Shown: piece after piece, positions 1-11,200 of the stretch
Layout: every line of letters starts with the position of its first letter
Position numbering within the stretch: position 1 is the first letter of the stretch
Assembly (NCBI GenBank): GCA_963855995.1
Contig: OY979726.1
Coordinates: 8,284,701 to 8,348,700 of the forward strand
Reading direction: 5' to 3'
DNA from: Muricea muricata
Taxonomy: Eukaryota; Cnidaria; Anthozoa; Malacalcyonacea; Plexauridae
DNA length: 64,000 nt
The notes under the pieces: generated by a model
What the model was told of the DNA's origin: nothing
What the model saw: only the letters and a program-made list of their open reading frames with translations
Databases searched by the model: none
Position numbers and translations under genes: made by a program

Positions 1-3000
1 AGTCGTTCTTTTTAGCACTCAAAACATCATTTTAAGCTCTAAAACGTCGCCGTGATCTATTTGAGAAGGCAATTTTTAGTTGGCAGTCTGAGCATGTTTT
101 TACGCTCAAATCGCTTGCAGAACGCCTAAAACGTGATTTTGATGATTGTAAGAGCGTATCTTTTCAGTCTCAATGCATGTTGTAGGTTTCTTATTTCAAC
201 ATTCTATTTTGCTGATGTCGATAGTTTAAGCGCCGAAAACATGATTGCGGACTTCCTATAAGTTCTCCAATTTCGATACAGAAGCTGTCTTTTAGGTCCG
301 CGATTGCAATATATCATTGGGCTCAACTCGTTCACTTTAGCACTCAAAAACTCATTTTAAGCTCTAAAACGTCGCCGTGATCGATTTGAGACGGCAATTT
401 TTAGTTGCCAGTCCGAGCATCTTTTTACGCTCAAATCGCTTCCAGAACGCCTAAAACGCGATTTTGATGATTGTAAGAGCGTTTCTTTTTAGTCTCAATG
501 CGTGTTGTAGGTTTCTCATTTCAACATGCTATTTTGCTGATGTCGATAGTTTGAGCGCCGAAAACATGATTGCGGACATGCTAAGTTCTCCAATTTCGAT
601 TTAGAAGCTGTCTTTTAGGTACGCGATTGCAATATATCATTGTGCTCAACTCGTTCTTTTTAGCACTCAAAACATCATTTTAAGCTCTAAAACGTCGCCG
701 TGATCGATTTGAGACGGATATTTTTAGTTGGCAGTCTGAGCATGTTTTTACGCTTAAATCGCTTCCAGAACGCCTAAAACGCGATTTTGATGATATTAAG
801 AACGTTTCTTTTCAGTCTCAAAGCATGTTGTAGGTTTCTCATTTAAACATGCTATTTTGCTGATGTCGATAGTTTGAGCGCCGAAATTGTGATTGCGGAC
901 TTGCTAAGTTCTCCAATTTCGATTTAGAAGCTGTCTTTTAGGTCCGCGATTGCAATATATCATTGGGCTCAACTCGTTCATTTTAGCACTCAAAACATCA
1001 TTTTAAGCTCTAAAACGTCGCCGTGATCGATTTGAGACGGCAATTTTTACTTGGCAGTCCGAGCATGTTTTTACGCTCAAATCGCTTCCAGAACGCCTAA
1101 AACGCGATTTTGATGATTGTAAGAGCGTTTCTTTTCAGTCTCAATGCATGCTGTAGGTTTCTTATTTCAACATGTTTTTTTCTGATGTCGATAGTTTGAG
1201 CGCCGAAAACATGATTGCGGACTTCCTATAAGTTCTCCAATTTAAATATAGAAGCTGTCTTTTAGGTACGCGATTGCAATATATCATTGTGCTCAACTCG
1301 TTCTTTTTAGCACTCAAAAACTCATTTTAAGCTCTAAAACGTCGCCGTGATCAATTTGAGACGGATATTTTTAGTTGGCAGTCTGAGCATGTTTTTACGC
1401 TCAAATCGCTTCCAGAACGCCTAAAACGCGATTTTGATGATTGTAAGAACGTTTCTTTTAAGTCTCAAAGCATGTTGTAAGTTTCTCATTTCAACATGCT
1501 ATTTTGCTGATGTCGATAGTTTGACCGCCGAAAACATGATCAGCCTTGCTAAGTTCTAGAATTTCGATTTAGAAGCTGTCTTTTAGGTCCGCGATTGCAA
1601 TATCTCATTGGGCTCAACTCGTTCACTTTAGCACTCAAAACATCATTTTAAGCTCTAAAACGTCGCCGTCATCGATTTGAGTCGGAAATTTTTAGTTGGC
1701 AGTCTGATTATGTTTTTACGCTCAAATCGCTTCCAGATCGCTTAAAACGCGATTTTGATGATTGTAAAAGCGTTTCTTTCCATTCTCAAAGCATGTTGTA
1801 GGTTTCTAATTTCAACATGCTATTTTGCTGATGTCGATAGTTTGAGCGCCGAAAACATGATTGCGGACTTCCTATAAGTTCTCCAATTTCGATTTAGAAG
1901 CTGTCTTTTAGGACCGCGATTGCAAAATACCATTGTGCTCAAGTCGTTCTTTTTAGCACTCAAAACATCATTTGAAGCTCTAAAACGTCGCCGTGATCTA
2001 TTTGAGAAGGCAATTTTTAGTTGGCAGTCTGAGCATGTTTTTACGCTCAAATCGCTTCCAGAACGCCTAAAACGTGATTTTGATGATTGTAAGAGCGTAT
2101 CTTTTCAGTCTCAATGCATGTTGTAGGTTTCTTATTTCAACATTCTATTTTGCTGATGTCGAAAGTTTAAGCGCCGAAAACATTATTGCGGACTTCCTAT
2201 AAGTTCTCCAATTTCGATACAGAAGCTGTCTTTTAGGTCCGCGATTGCAATATATCATTGGGCTCAACTCGTTCACTTTAGCACTCAAAAACTCATTTTA
2301 AGCTCTAAAACGTCGCCGTGATCGATTTGAGACGGCAATTTTTAGTTGCCAGTCCGAGCATCTTTTTACGCTCAAATCGCTTCCAGAACGCCTAAAACGC
2401 GATTTTGATGATTGTAAGAGCGTTTCTTTTTAGTCTCAATGCGTGTTGTAGGTTTCTCATTTAACAATCTATTTTGCTGATGTCGATAGTTTGAGCGCCG
2501 AAAACATGATTGCGGACATGCTAAGTTCTCCAATTTCGATTTAGAAGCTGTCTTTTAGGTACGCGATTGCAATATATCATTGTGCTCAACTCGTTCTTTT
2601 TAGCACTCAAAACATCATTTTAAGCTCTAAAACGTCGCCGTGATCGATTTGAGACGGATATTTTTAGTTGGCAGTCTGAGCATGTTTTTACGCTTAAATC
2701 GCTTCCAGAACGCCTAAAACGCGATTTTGATGATATTAAGAACGTTTCTTTTCAGTCTCAAAGCATGTTGTAGGTTTCTCATTTAAACATGCTATTTTGC
2801 TGATGTCGATAGTTTGAGCGCCGAAATTGTGATTGCGGGCTTGCTAAGTTCTCCAATTTCGATTTAGAAGCTGTCTTTTAGGTCCGCGATTGCAATATAT
2901 CATTGGGCTCAACTCGTTCATTTTAGCACTCAAAACATCATTTTAAGCTCTAAAACGTCGCCGTGATCGATTTGAGACGGCAATTTTTACTTGGCAGTCC

Positions 3001-4440
3001 GAGCATGTTTTTACGCTCAAATCGCTTCCAGAACGCCTAAAACGCGATTTTGATGATTGTAAGAGCGTTTCTTTTCAGTCTCAATGCATGCTGTAGGTTT
3101 CTTATTTCAACATGTTTTTTTCTGATGTCGATAGTTTGAGCGCCGAAAACATGATTGCGGACTTCCTATAAGTTCTCCAATTTAAATATAGAAGCTGTCT
3201 TTTAGGTACGCGATTGCAATATATCATTGTGCTCAACTCGTTCTTTTTAGCACTCAAAAACTCATTTTAAGCTCTAAAACGTCGCCGTGATCAATTTGAG
3301 ACGGATATTTTTAGTTGGCAGTCTGAGCATGTTTTTACGCTCAAATCGCTTCCAGAACGCCTAAAACGCGATTTTGATGATTGTAAGAACGTTTCTTTTA
3401 AGTCTCAAAGCATGTTGTAAGTTTCTCATTTCAACATGCTATTTTGCTGATGTCGATAGTTTGACCGCCGAAAACATGATCAGCCTTGCTAAGTTCTAGA
3501 ATTTCGATTTAGAAGCTGTCTTTTAGGTCCGCGATTGCAATATCTCATTGGGCTCAACTCGTTCACTTTAGCACTCAAAACATCATTTTAAGCTCTAAAA
3601 CGTCGCCGTGATCGATTTGAGTCGGAAATTTTTAACTGGCAGTCTGATTATGTTTTTACGCTCAAATCGCTTCCAGATCGCTTAAAACGCGATTTTGATG
3701 ATTGTAAAAGCGTTTCTTTCCATTCTCAAAGCATGTTGTAGGTTTCTAATTTCAACATGCTATTTTGCTGATGTCGATAGTTTGAGCGCCGAAAACATGA
3801 TTGCGGACTTCCTATAAGTTCTCCAATTTAAATATAGAAGCTGTCTTTTAGGTACGCGATTGCAATATATCATTGTGCTCAACTCGTTCTTTTTAGCACT
3901 CAAAAACTCATTTTAAGCTCTAAAACGTCGCCGTGATCAATTTGAGACGGATATTTTTAGTTGGCAGTCTGAGCATGTTTTTACGCTCAAATCGCTTCCA
4001 GAACGCCTAAAACGCGATTTTGATGATTGTAAGAACGTTTCTTTTAAGTCTCAAAGCATGTTGTAAGTTTCTCATTTCAACATGCTATTTTGCTGATGTC
4101 GATAGTTTGACCGCCGAAAACATGATCAGCCTTGCTAAGTTCTAGAATTTCGATTTAGAAGCTGTCTTTTAGGTCCGCGATTGCAATATCTCATTGGGCT
4201 CAACTCGTTCACTTTAGCACTCAAAACATCATTTTAAGCTCTAAAACGTCGCCGTGATCGATTTGAGTCGGAAATTTTTAGTTGGCAGTCTGATTATGTT
4301 TTTACGCTCAAATCGCTTCCAGATCGCTTAAAACGCGATTTTGATGATTGTAAAAGCGTTTCTTTCCATTCTCAAAGCATGTTGTAGGTTTCTAATTTCA
4401 ACATGCTATTTTGCTGATGTCGATAGTTTGAGCGCCGAAA
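1..4440. repeat. Satellite array, block A (about 324-bp monomer, 6-mer higher-order repeat)
   Basis: Tandem monomers of 321-325 bp, measured from successive tgtaggtttc landmarks near 181, 506, 829, 1152, 1476, 1797 and 2122. Every sixth monomer matches best: the sequence from position 1 reappears from 1942, giving a 1941-bp higher-order unit. The block from 3827 to the right edge repeats only the last two monomers of that unit. No frame stays open across monomers, and the roughly 68- and 76-residue open frames recur only because the DNA recurs. The array is cut at 4440 by an inserted element and resumes in register at 7656. Confidence 0.95.
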
Positions 4441-4475
4441 CACGCCAGGCATTTTTGAATGCGAAATCGCTAGTT
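4441..4475 (+). repeat. Left terminal inverted repeat of the 3.2-kb element
   Basis: Begins CACGCCAGGCATTTTTG and continues with atgcgaaa and cgctagtt. It matches the reverse complement of 7621-7655 with only a few mismatches. Confidence 0.85.
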
Positions 4476-5137
4476 CGCCTGTACGCAAATCCAGCGGTTA
4501 TTCCGCAAAAAATATCCAATAACTTCAGCTTACACCAAGTATTCCTCCTTATTGATTCAAAATGGCGAACAAATTTTATTTGCACGAAATCGCAAATTAC
4601 AATAAGACAAGAGAAGCACAATACTATGGCAAGGAAGATAAAGGGATTTAAGTTTTTAAGAAAGTATTGTACAAATGCTACAGCAGGACAATTGTCTATG
4701 CCACGTTTCCTTTTCTGTAAAGGCTTCTTCGATTATATATTGGAGAGAGTGGAGTAGTGGACAGTCACAATTGCAGTGAATGGCTGAATGCTGGCAAATT
4801 TTGCCAAAATCTTCTTGTCGTGTCACAGTACACAATTGGATACTTTGTTTACAAGTTTTTACTCGTCAGGAAGTGATCACAAGAAATATGAAAACAATAT
4901 TCTATCTTGTAATACATTAGCTACTAAACTATTGCAAGAATGAATTTGTATCAAACAGTATGGCCATAACAATACACAATATAAAAGCAGAAAGATTTTA
5001 TGAAAGACATTCTCATCGTGTAAGTCTCAACAGTTTCGTCATACAACAACTGATGCTTTGTTAGTTAGGGTGTACATATATTATTATAGTTTATTATATA
5101 AAGTACAGTGCTTTATAAGGAATTCGGGCACTGATAA

Positions 5138-5382
5138 AACTGATAATCTCACATGTGAGATTATTTATAATGATTTCACATGTGAAAATTATCGCTTTTC
5201 AAACAATCACCAATCATAGCTTCTGTACATTTTATATTGGTGGAAAACCTGTAGTTTATATAATAAACAGAAAAATACATGGGTGCTTGGAAATACCAGA
5301 TTTATTTCTCATATTGAACATGATATTTCTCATGGTATATCATGTTCAACACTCGAAATACATCTGGTATTTCTGCGCAGCT
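5138..5382. repeat. Cluster of inverted repeats inside the 3.2-kb element
   Basis: Two nested dyads are visible. Around 5144-5200, gataatctcacatgtgag faces cacatgtgaaaattatc. Around 5290-5375, gaaataccagat and attgaacatgat face atcatgttcaa and atctggtatttc. The second forms a long imperfect hairpin and may be a small fold-back element of its own. No coding role is seen. Confidence 0.6.
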
Positions 5383-5591
5383 ATTTATAATACTCTATAT
5401 CATTGGTTTGAATTAGACCAGCAAAAGATAAAAAGCAAAATTGATTTTTATTTTATATAGTTAATTACTGTAATGTACACAATGGTTACAAGCTTTGTAA
5501 ATTTAAAATTAAATACTGAATAAATTGTCTTAAATTCATATACTGTCATAGTTTGCTTTGGACTCGATGTTTCAAACAGTTAGTATACATA

Positions 5592-5712
5592 GGCTTCCCT
5601 TGACAAGTAAAAGTAATAGTCTATTATTTATAATTCAGTTATGTGTAATGAAGTAGTGGGGACATGTTTAGTATTACCCACTATGAAACCAATTTTACTT
5701 GCCAAGGGGAAT
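5592..5712. repeat. Inverted repeat pair, about 20-bp arms
   Basis: The arm ggcttcccttgacaagtaaaa (5592 onward) faces ttttacttgccaagggg (ending near 5710) with about 80 bp between. This gives a stem with one or two mismatches and resembles the ends of a small MITE. No duplicated target could be assigned. Confidence 0.45.
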
Positions 5713-6351
5713 TTGTTGCTCAATGGCTTAGGCAAACTACAAAAAAGTTTTAACTAATTTGATTAATTACTCCCTAATACAATGTGACACATATAGGTTC
5801 ATTAATCGTTTGACGTGCAAAACCCTGACCTTCCTGTGCAAACTTATAACTTGCTTGTATAATAAACCTTATATAGGTGGGTAATAATATAGTTAAAATC
5901 TACCAAACATCTGCTTGGGGAAGAGCACACAATGTCTGCCCTAATTATGATTTATGACTTGTCATGTTAGCTGATACAGGCAGTTGGAAACAATCTAAAT
6001 AACACAAGCAGAATGCTAGTTTGGTCACATGATAAATGTTATAGCATATATGTCACCAACCTATCAAATATATCATGTTTCAGGTGTTTTGTTCAACCCA
6101 CTAAAATTTGGCAAAGACAAGATGATTAGAAATCAGAACTTTAATCATATATTTTGAAAAGAAATTTGCTGTGCACAATTTTTCTTATAATTCTTGAATT
6201 ACTAATTTGGCTCACATAGCACAATGATATAAGAAATTGTATAAATAGCAGAAAAATATCAATATATACAATGGTGCAGGCCTGGTTGAATTCAAATATA
6301 TTCTGTACTATGTCAAGCTTTATACAAAATCACCTTTAATTGCTGACTATT

Positions 6352-6440
6352 AAACAGTCCTTTCAAATGTAGATGTCTACTGAACAGTCCTTTCAAATGC
6401 AGATGTCTACTAAACAGTCCTTTCAAATGCAGATGTCTAC
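6352..6440 (+). repeat. Three tandem copies of a 30-bp repeat
   Basis: Units start at 6352, 6382 and 6412 and each contains acagtcctttcaaatg followed by agatgtctac. Copies differ at one or two positions. This is a minisatellite inside the 3.2-kb element. Confidence 0.85.
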
Positions 6441-7620
6441 AACAGGTGTACCACTAATAATATATAACTCTCGATAAATATATAGCCCATATTGTTCACT
6501 ATTAACAAAATCTCTCCCGGCAATCATCAACCATCAATTTCTCTTTGCTAATAATCATCTATCAATTTATAATAAATTCATTACTCTGGGTTGGGCCATG
6601 TAGTACTTATAGGTTGCCTGTCAAGTGGATTAGTGCAAAATGTTATAGCCCTATAAATCACCAACATAGCACAAACATATCATAACCAACTACATCTATT
6701 TTTATTTTCTTTCAGAAAGTTCTTAATTTTAGTCTGGCAGAAATTTTTAATGATCATTCACCTGGGCCATGTCATTGAGCTTGGTGTAGTGGTTATACTA
6801 AAACCGAATGTGGCATATGAACACTATATATATATATATGCACAAAATATAGCATATATATATTAAATCTACTTTTAGAAAGCAGATTTTCTGAACTTAA
6901 ACAAACCTAGGCACTTTAACAGGCGAAAAAAAATTCATCAACACAAAAATATATGTGAGTTCTTCTTTGATGAATAATATATTGTGATATGTTTACTTGA
7001 AATTTTATGGAAAAACAATATTAAAATCAGGAACGTTATCACAAGAAATACAAATCTATTACACGTTTCCTACCTTTTGGAGCAATCGCTTAGGCTTCTG
7101 AGTTGTATTTTTTGCTTTTTAATCCTTCTGTTTAACCGTGAACGTGCCGAACCTTTTCCTGCGCTTGTATTCACAATTCGAAATTCGCCAAAATTCATGC
7201 CTTTGTAAAAGCCATTTTCTATGTTTTACTTACATTTTTCGAAAAACAAAAAACATACAAATATTTATAGATGTCTTAACTTGTATAGGCAGCAAAAATT
7301 AAATGAAAAGAAGCCGGAACAAAGAAGCCTATACAAGCCGAAGTTGTCACATTTTTACAACATCGTACAGAAAGTCGCCATTGCGCGAAATGCCTCGAAC
7401 AAGAAGCCTTCCAGTAGAAAAACATTGCGTGTAACCATGGCAATATTGATATCATTTTGATCCTCGAAAAACCATCTATCTCCCTATTACCATCAGATAA
7501 CCCTCCAGGAAAACGCGCATGAGGAATAACTCGATGAATTCAAGGCATTTTTCAAGAATTAAATTCGCTACCAAGCTCTCGAATTTTGACGCGCGGTGGC
7601 AAAAAAATTGTTACACTTTA

Positions 7621-7655
7621 AACTAGCGTTTTCGCATGCAAAAATGCCAGGCGTG
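7621..7655 (-). repeat. Right terminal inverted repeat of the 3.2-kb element
   Basis: Reads aactagcg...ttcgcatgc...aaaatgccaggcgtg, the inverted partner of 4441-4475. It is followed directly by the GAAA target duplication at 7656-7659. Confidence 0.85.
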
Positions 7656-8269
7656 GAAAACATGATTGCGGACTTCCTATAAGTTCTCCAATTTCGATTT
7701 AGAAGCTGTCTTTTAGGACCGCGATTGCAAAATACCATTGTGCTCAAGTCGTTCTTTTTAGCACTCAAAACATCATTTGAAGCTCTAAAACGTCGCCGTG
7801 ATCTATTTGAGAAGGCAATTTTTAGTTGGCAGTCTGAGCATGTTTTTACGCTCAAATCGCTTCCAGAACGCCTAAAACGTGATTTTGATGATTGTAAGAG
7901 CGTATCTTTTCAGTCTCAATGCATGTTGTAGGTTTCTTATTTCAACATTCTATTTTGCTGATGTCGAAAGTTTAAGCGCCGAAAACATGATTGCGGACTT
8001 CCTATAAGTTCTCCAATTTCGATACAGAAGCTGTCTTTTAGGTCCGCGATTGCAATATATCATTGGGCTCAACTCGTTTACTTTAGCACTCAAAAACTCA
8101 TTTTAAGCTCTAAAACGTCGCCGTGATCGATTTGAGACGGCAATTTTTAGTTGCCAGTCCGAGCATCTTTTTACGCTCAAATCGCTTCCAGAACGCCTAA
8201 AACGCGATTTTGATGATTGTAAGAGCGTTTCTTTTTAGTCTCAATGCGTGTTGTAGGTTTCTCATTTCA

Positions 8270-11200
8270 ACATGCTATTTTGCTGATGTCGATAGTTTGA
8301 GCGCCGAAAACATGATTGCGGACATGCTAAGTTCTCCAATTTCGATTTAGAAGCTGTCTTTTAGGTACGCGATTGCAATATATCATTGTGCTCAACTCGT
8401 TCTTTTTAGCACTCAAAACATCATTTTAAGCTCTAAAACGTCGCCGTGATCGATTTGAGACGGATATTTTTAGTTGGCAGTCTGAGCATGTTTTTACGCT
8501 TAAATCGCTTCCAGAACGCCTAAAACGCGATTTTGATGATATTAAGAACGTTTCTTTTCAGTCTCAAAGCATGTTGTAGGTTTCTCATTTAAACATGCTA
8601 TTTTGCTGATGTCGATAGTTTGAGCGCCGAAATTGTGATTGCGGACTTGCTAAGTTCTCCAATTTCGATTTAGAAGCTGTCTTTTAGGTCCGCGATTGCA
8701 ATATATCATTGGGCTCAACTCGTTCATTTTAGCACTCAAAACATCATTTTAAGCTCTAAAACGTCGCCGTGATCGATTTGAGACGGCAATTTTTACTTGG
8801 CAGTCCGAGCATGTTTTTACGCTCAAATCGCTTCCAGAACGCCTAAAACGCGATTTTGATGATTGTAAGAGCGTTTCTTTTCAGTCTCAATGCATGCTGT
8901 AGGTTTCTTATTTCAACATGTTTTTTTCTGATGTCGATAGTTTGAGCGCCGAAAACATGATTGCGGACTTCCTATAAGTTCTCCAATTTAAATATAGAAG
9001 CTGTCTTTTAGGTACGCGATTGCAATATATCATTGTGCTCAACTCGTTCTTTTTAGCACTCAAAAACTCATTTTAAGCTCTAAAACGTCGCCGTGATCAA
9101 TTTGAGACGGATATTTTTAGTTGGCAGTCTGAGCATGTTTTTACGCTCAAATCGCTTCCAGAACGCCTAAAACGCGATTTTGATGATTGTAAGAACGTTT
9201 CTTTTAAGTCTCAAAGCATGTTGTAAGTTTCTCATTTCAACATGCTATTTTGCTGATGTCGATAGTTTGACCGCCGAAAACATGATCAGCCTTGCTAAGT
9301 TCTAGAATTTCGATTTAGAAGCTGTCTTTTAGGTCCGCGATTGCAATATCTCATTGGGCTCAACTCGTTCACTTTAGCACTCAAAACATCATTTTAAGCT
9401 CTAAAACGTCGCCGTGATCGATTTGAGTCGGAAATTTTTAACTGGCAGTCTGATTATGTTTTTACGCTCAAATCGCTTCCAGATCGCTTAAAACGCGATT
9501 TTGATGATTGTAAAAGCGTTTCTTTCCATTCTCAAAGCATGTTGTAGGTTTCTAATTTCAACATGCTATTTTGCTGATGTCGATAGTTTGAGCGCCGAAA
9601 ACATGATTGCGGACTTCCTATAAGTTCTCCAATTTCGATTTAGAAGCTGTCTTTTAGGACCGCGATTGCAAAATACCATTGTGCTCAAGTCGTTCTTTTT
9701 AGCACTCAAAACATCATTTGAAGCTCTAAAACGTCGCCGTGATCTATTTGAGAAGGCAATTTTTAGTTGGCAGTCTGAGCATGTTTTTACGCTCAAATCG
9801 CTTCCAGAACGCCTAAAACGTGATTTTGATGATTGTAAGAGCGTATCTTTTCAGTCTCAATGCATGTTGTAGGTTTCTTATTTCAACATTCTATTTTGCT
9901 GATGTCGAAAGTTTAAGCGCCGAAAACATGATTGCGGACTTCCTATAAGTTCTCCAATGTCGATATAGAAGCTGTCTTTTAGGTACGCGATTGCAATATA
10001 TCATTGGGCTCAACTCGTTCACTTTAGCACTCAAAAACTCATTTTAAGCTCTAAAACGTCGCCGTGATCGATTTGAGAAGGCAATTTTTAGTTGGCAGTC
10101 TGAGCATGTTTTTACGCTCAAATCGCTTCCCACAGCGCCTAAAACGTGATTTTTATGATTGTAAGAGCGTTTCTTTTCAGTCTCAATGCATGTTGTAGGT
10201 TTCTTATTTAAACATGCTATTTTGCTGATGTGGATAGTTTGAGGGCCGAAAACATGATTGCGGACTTCCTATAAGTTCTCCAATTTCGATATAGAAGCTG
10301 TCTTTTAGGTACGCGATTGCAATAAATCATTGTGCTCAACTCGTTCTTTTTAGCACTCAAAACATCATTTTAAGCTCTAAAACATCGCCGTGATCGATTT
10401 GAGACGGCAATTTTTAGTTGGCAGTCTGAGCATGTTTTTACGCTCAAATCGCTTCCAGAACGCCTAAAACGCGATTTTGATGATTGTAAGAGCGTTTCTT
10501 TTCAGTCTCAATGATTGTTGTAGGTTTCTAATTTCAACATGCTATTTTGCTGATGTCGATAGTTTGACCGCCGAAAACATGATCAGCTTTGCTAAGTTCT
10601 AGAATTTCGATTTAGAGGCTGTCTTTTAGGTCCGCGATTACAATATATCATTGGGCTCAACTCGTTCACTTTAGCACTCAAAACATCATTTTAAGCTCTA
10701 AAACGTCGCCGTGATTGATTTCAGACGGCAATTTTTAGTTGGCAGTCTGAGTATGTTTTTACGCTCAAGTCGCTTCCAGATCGCCTAAAACGCGATTTTG
10801 ATGATTGTAAGAGCGTTTCTTTTAAGTCTGAAAGCATGTTGTAGGTTTCTCATTTCAACATGCTATTTTGCACATGTCGATAGTTTGAGCGCCGAAAACA
10901 TGATTGCGGACTTCCTATAAGTTCTCCAATTTCGATTTAGAAGCTGTCTTTTAGGACCGCGATTGCAAAATATCATTGTGCTCAAGTCGTTCTTTATAGC
11001 ACTCAAAACATCATTTTAAGCTCTAAAACGTCGCCGTGATCTATTTGAGAAGGCAATTTTTAGTTGGCAGTCTGAGCATGTTTTTACGCTCAAATCGCTT
11101 CCAGAGCGCCTAAAACGTGATTTTGATGATTGTAAGAGCGTTTCTTTTCAGTCTCAATGCATGTTGTAGGTTACTTATTTCAACATTCTATTTTGCTGAT

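Larger units (their letters stand above)
4441..7655. mobile_element. 3.2-kb non-autonomous TIR DNA transposon inserted in the satellite
   Basis: The left end (cacgccaggcatttttg...) and the reverse complement of the right end agree over about 34 bp with three mismatches or so. The monomer sequence gcgccGAAA stops at 4440 and GAAAacatg resumes at 7656, so the target duplication is 4 bp (GAAA) and the satellite is otherwise uninterrupted. The interior is AT-rich single-copy-looking DNA with no open frame above about 100 codons and no recognisable transposase. It is therefore a non-autonomous or fully decayed element. A 4-bp duplication with CAC...GTG ends would fit Chapaev-type CMC elements, but other superfamilies also make 4-bp duplications, so the family is left open. 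Confidence 0.85.

Noticed and set aside
530-570. Hammerhead-like words CTGATG and CGAAAAC in each satellite monomer
   Set aside because: The core reads CTGATGT, not CTGATGA, and the bases between cannot form stem II.
1820-2126. Overlapping 68- and 76-codon frames in the satellite, recurring at about 7.6, 9.6 and 14.8 kb
   Set aside because: They recur only because the higher-order repeat recurs, are absent from most monomers because of stops, and show no protein-like features.
4341-4757. 138-codon frame spanning 4440
   Set aside because: It is a chance fusion of satellite and the left end of the inserted element.
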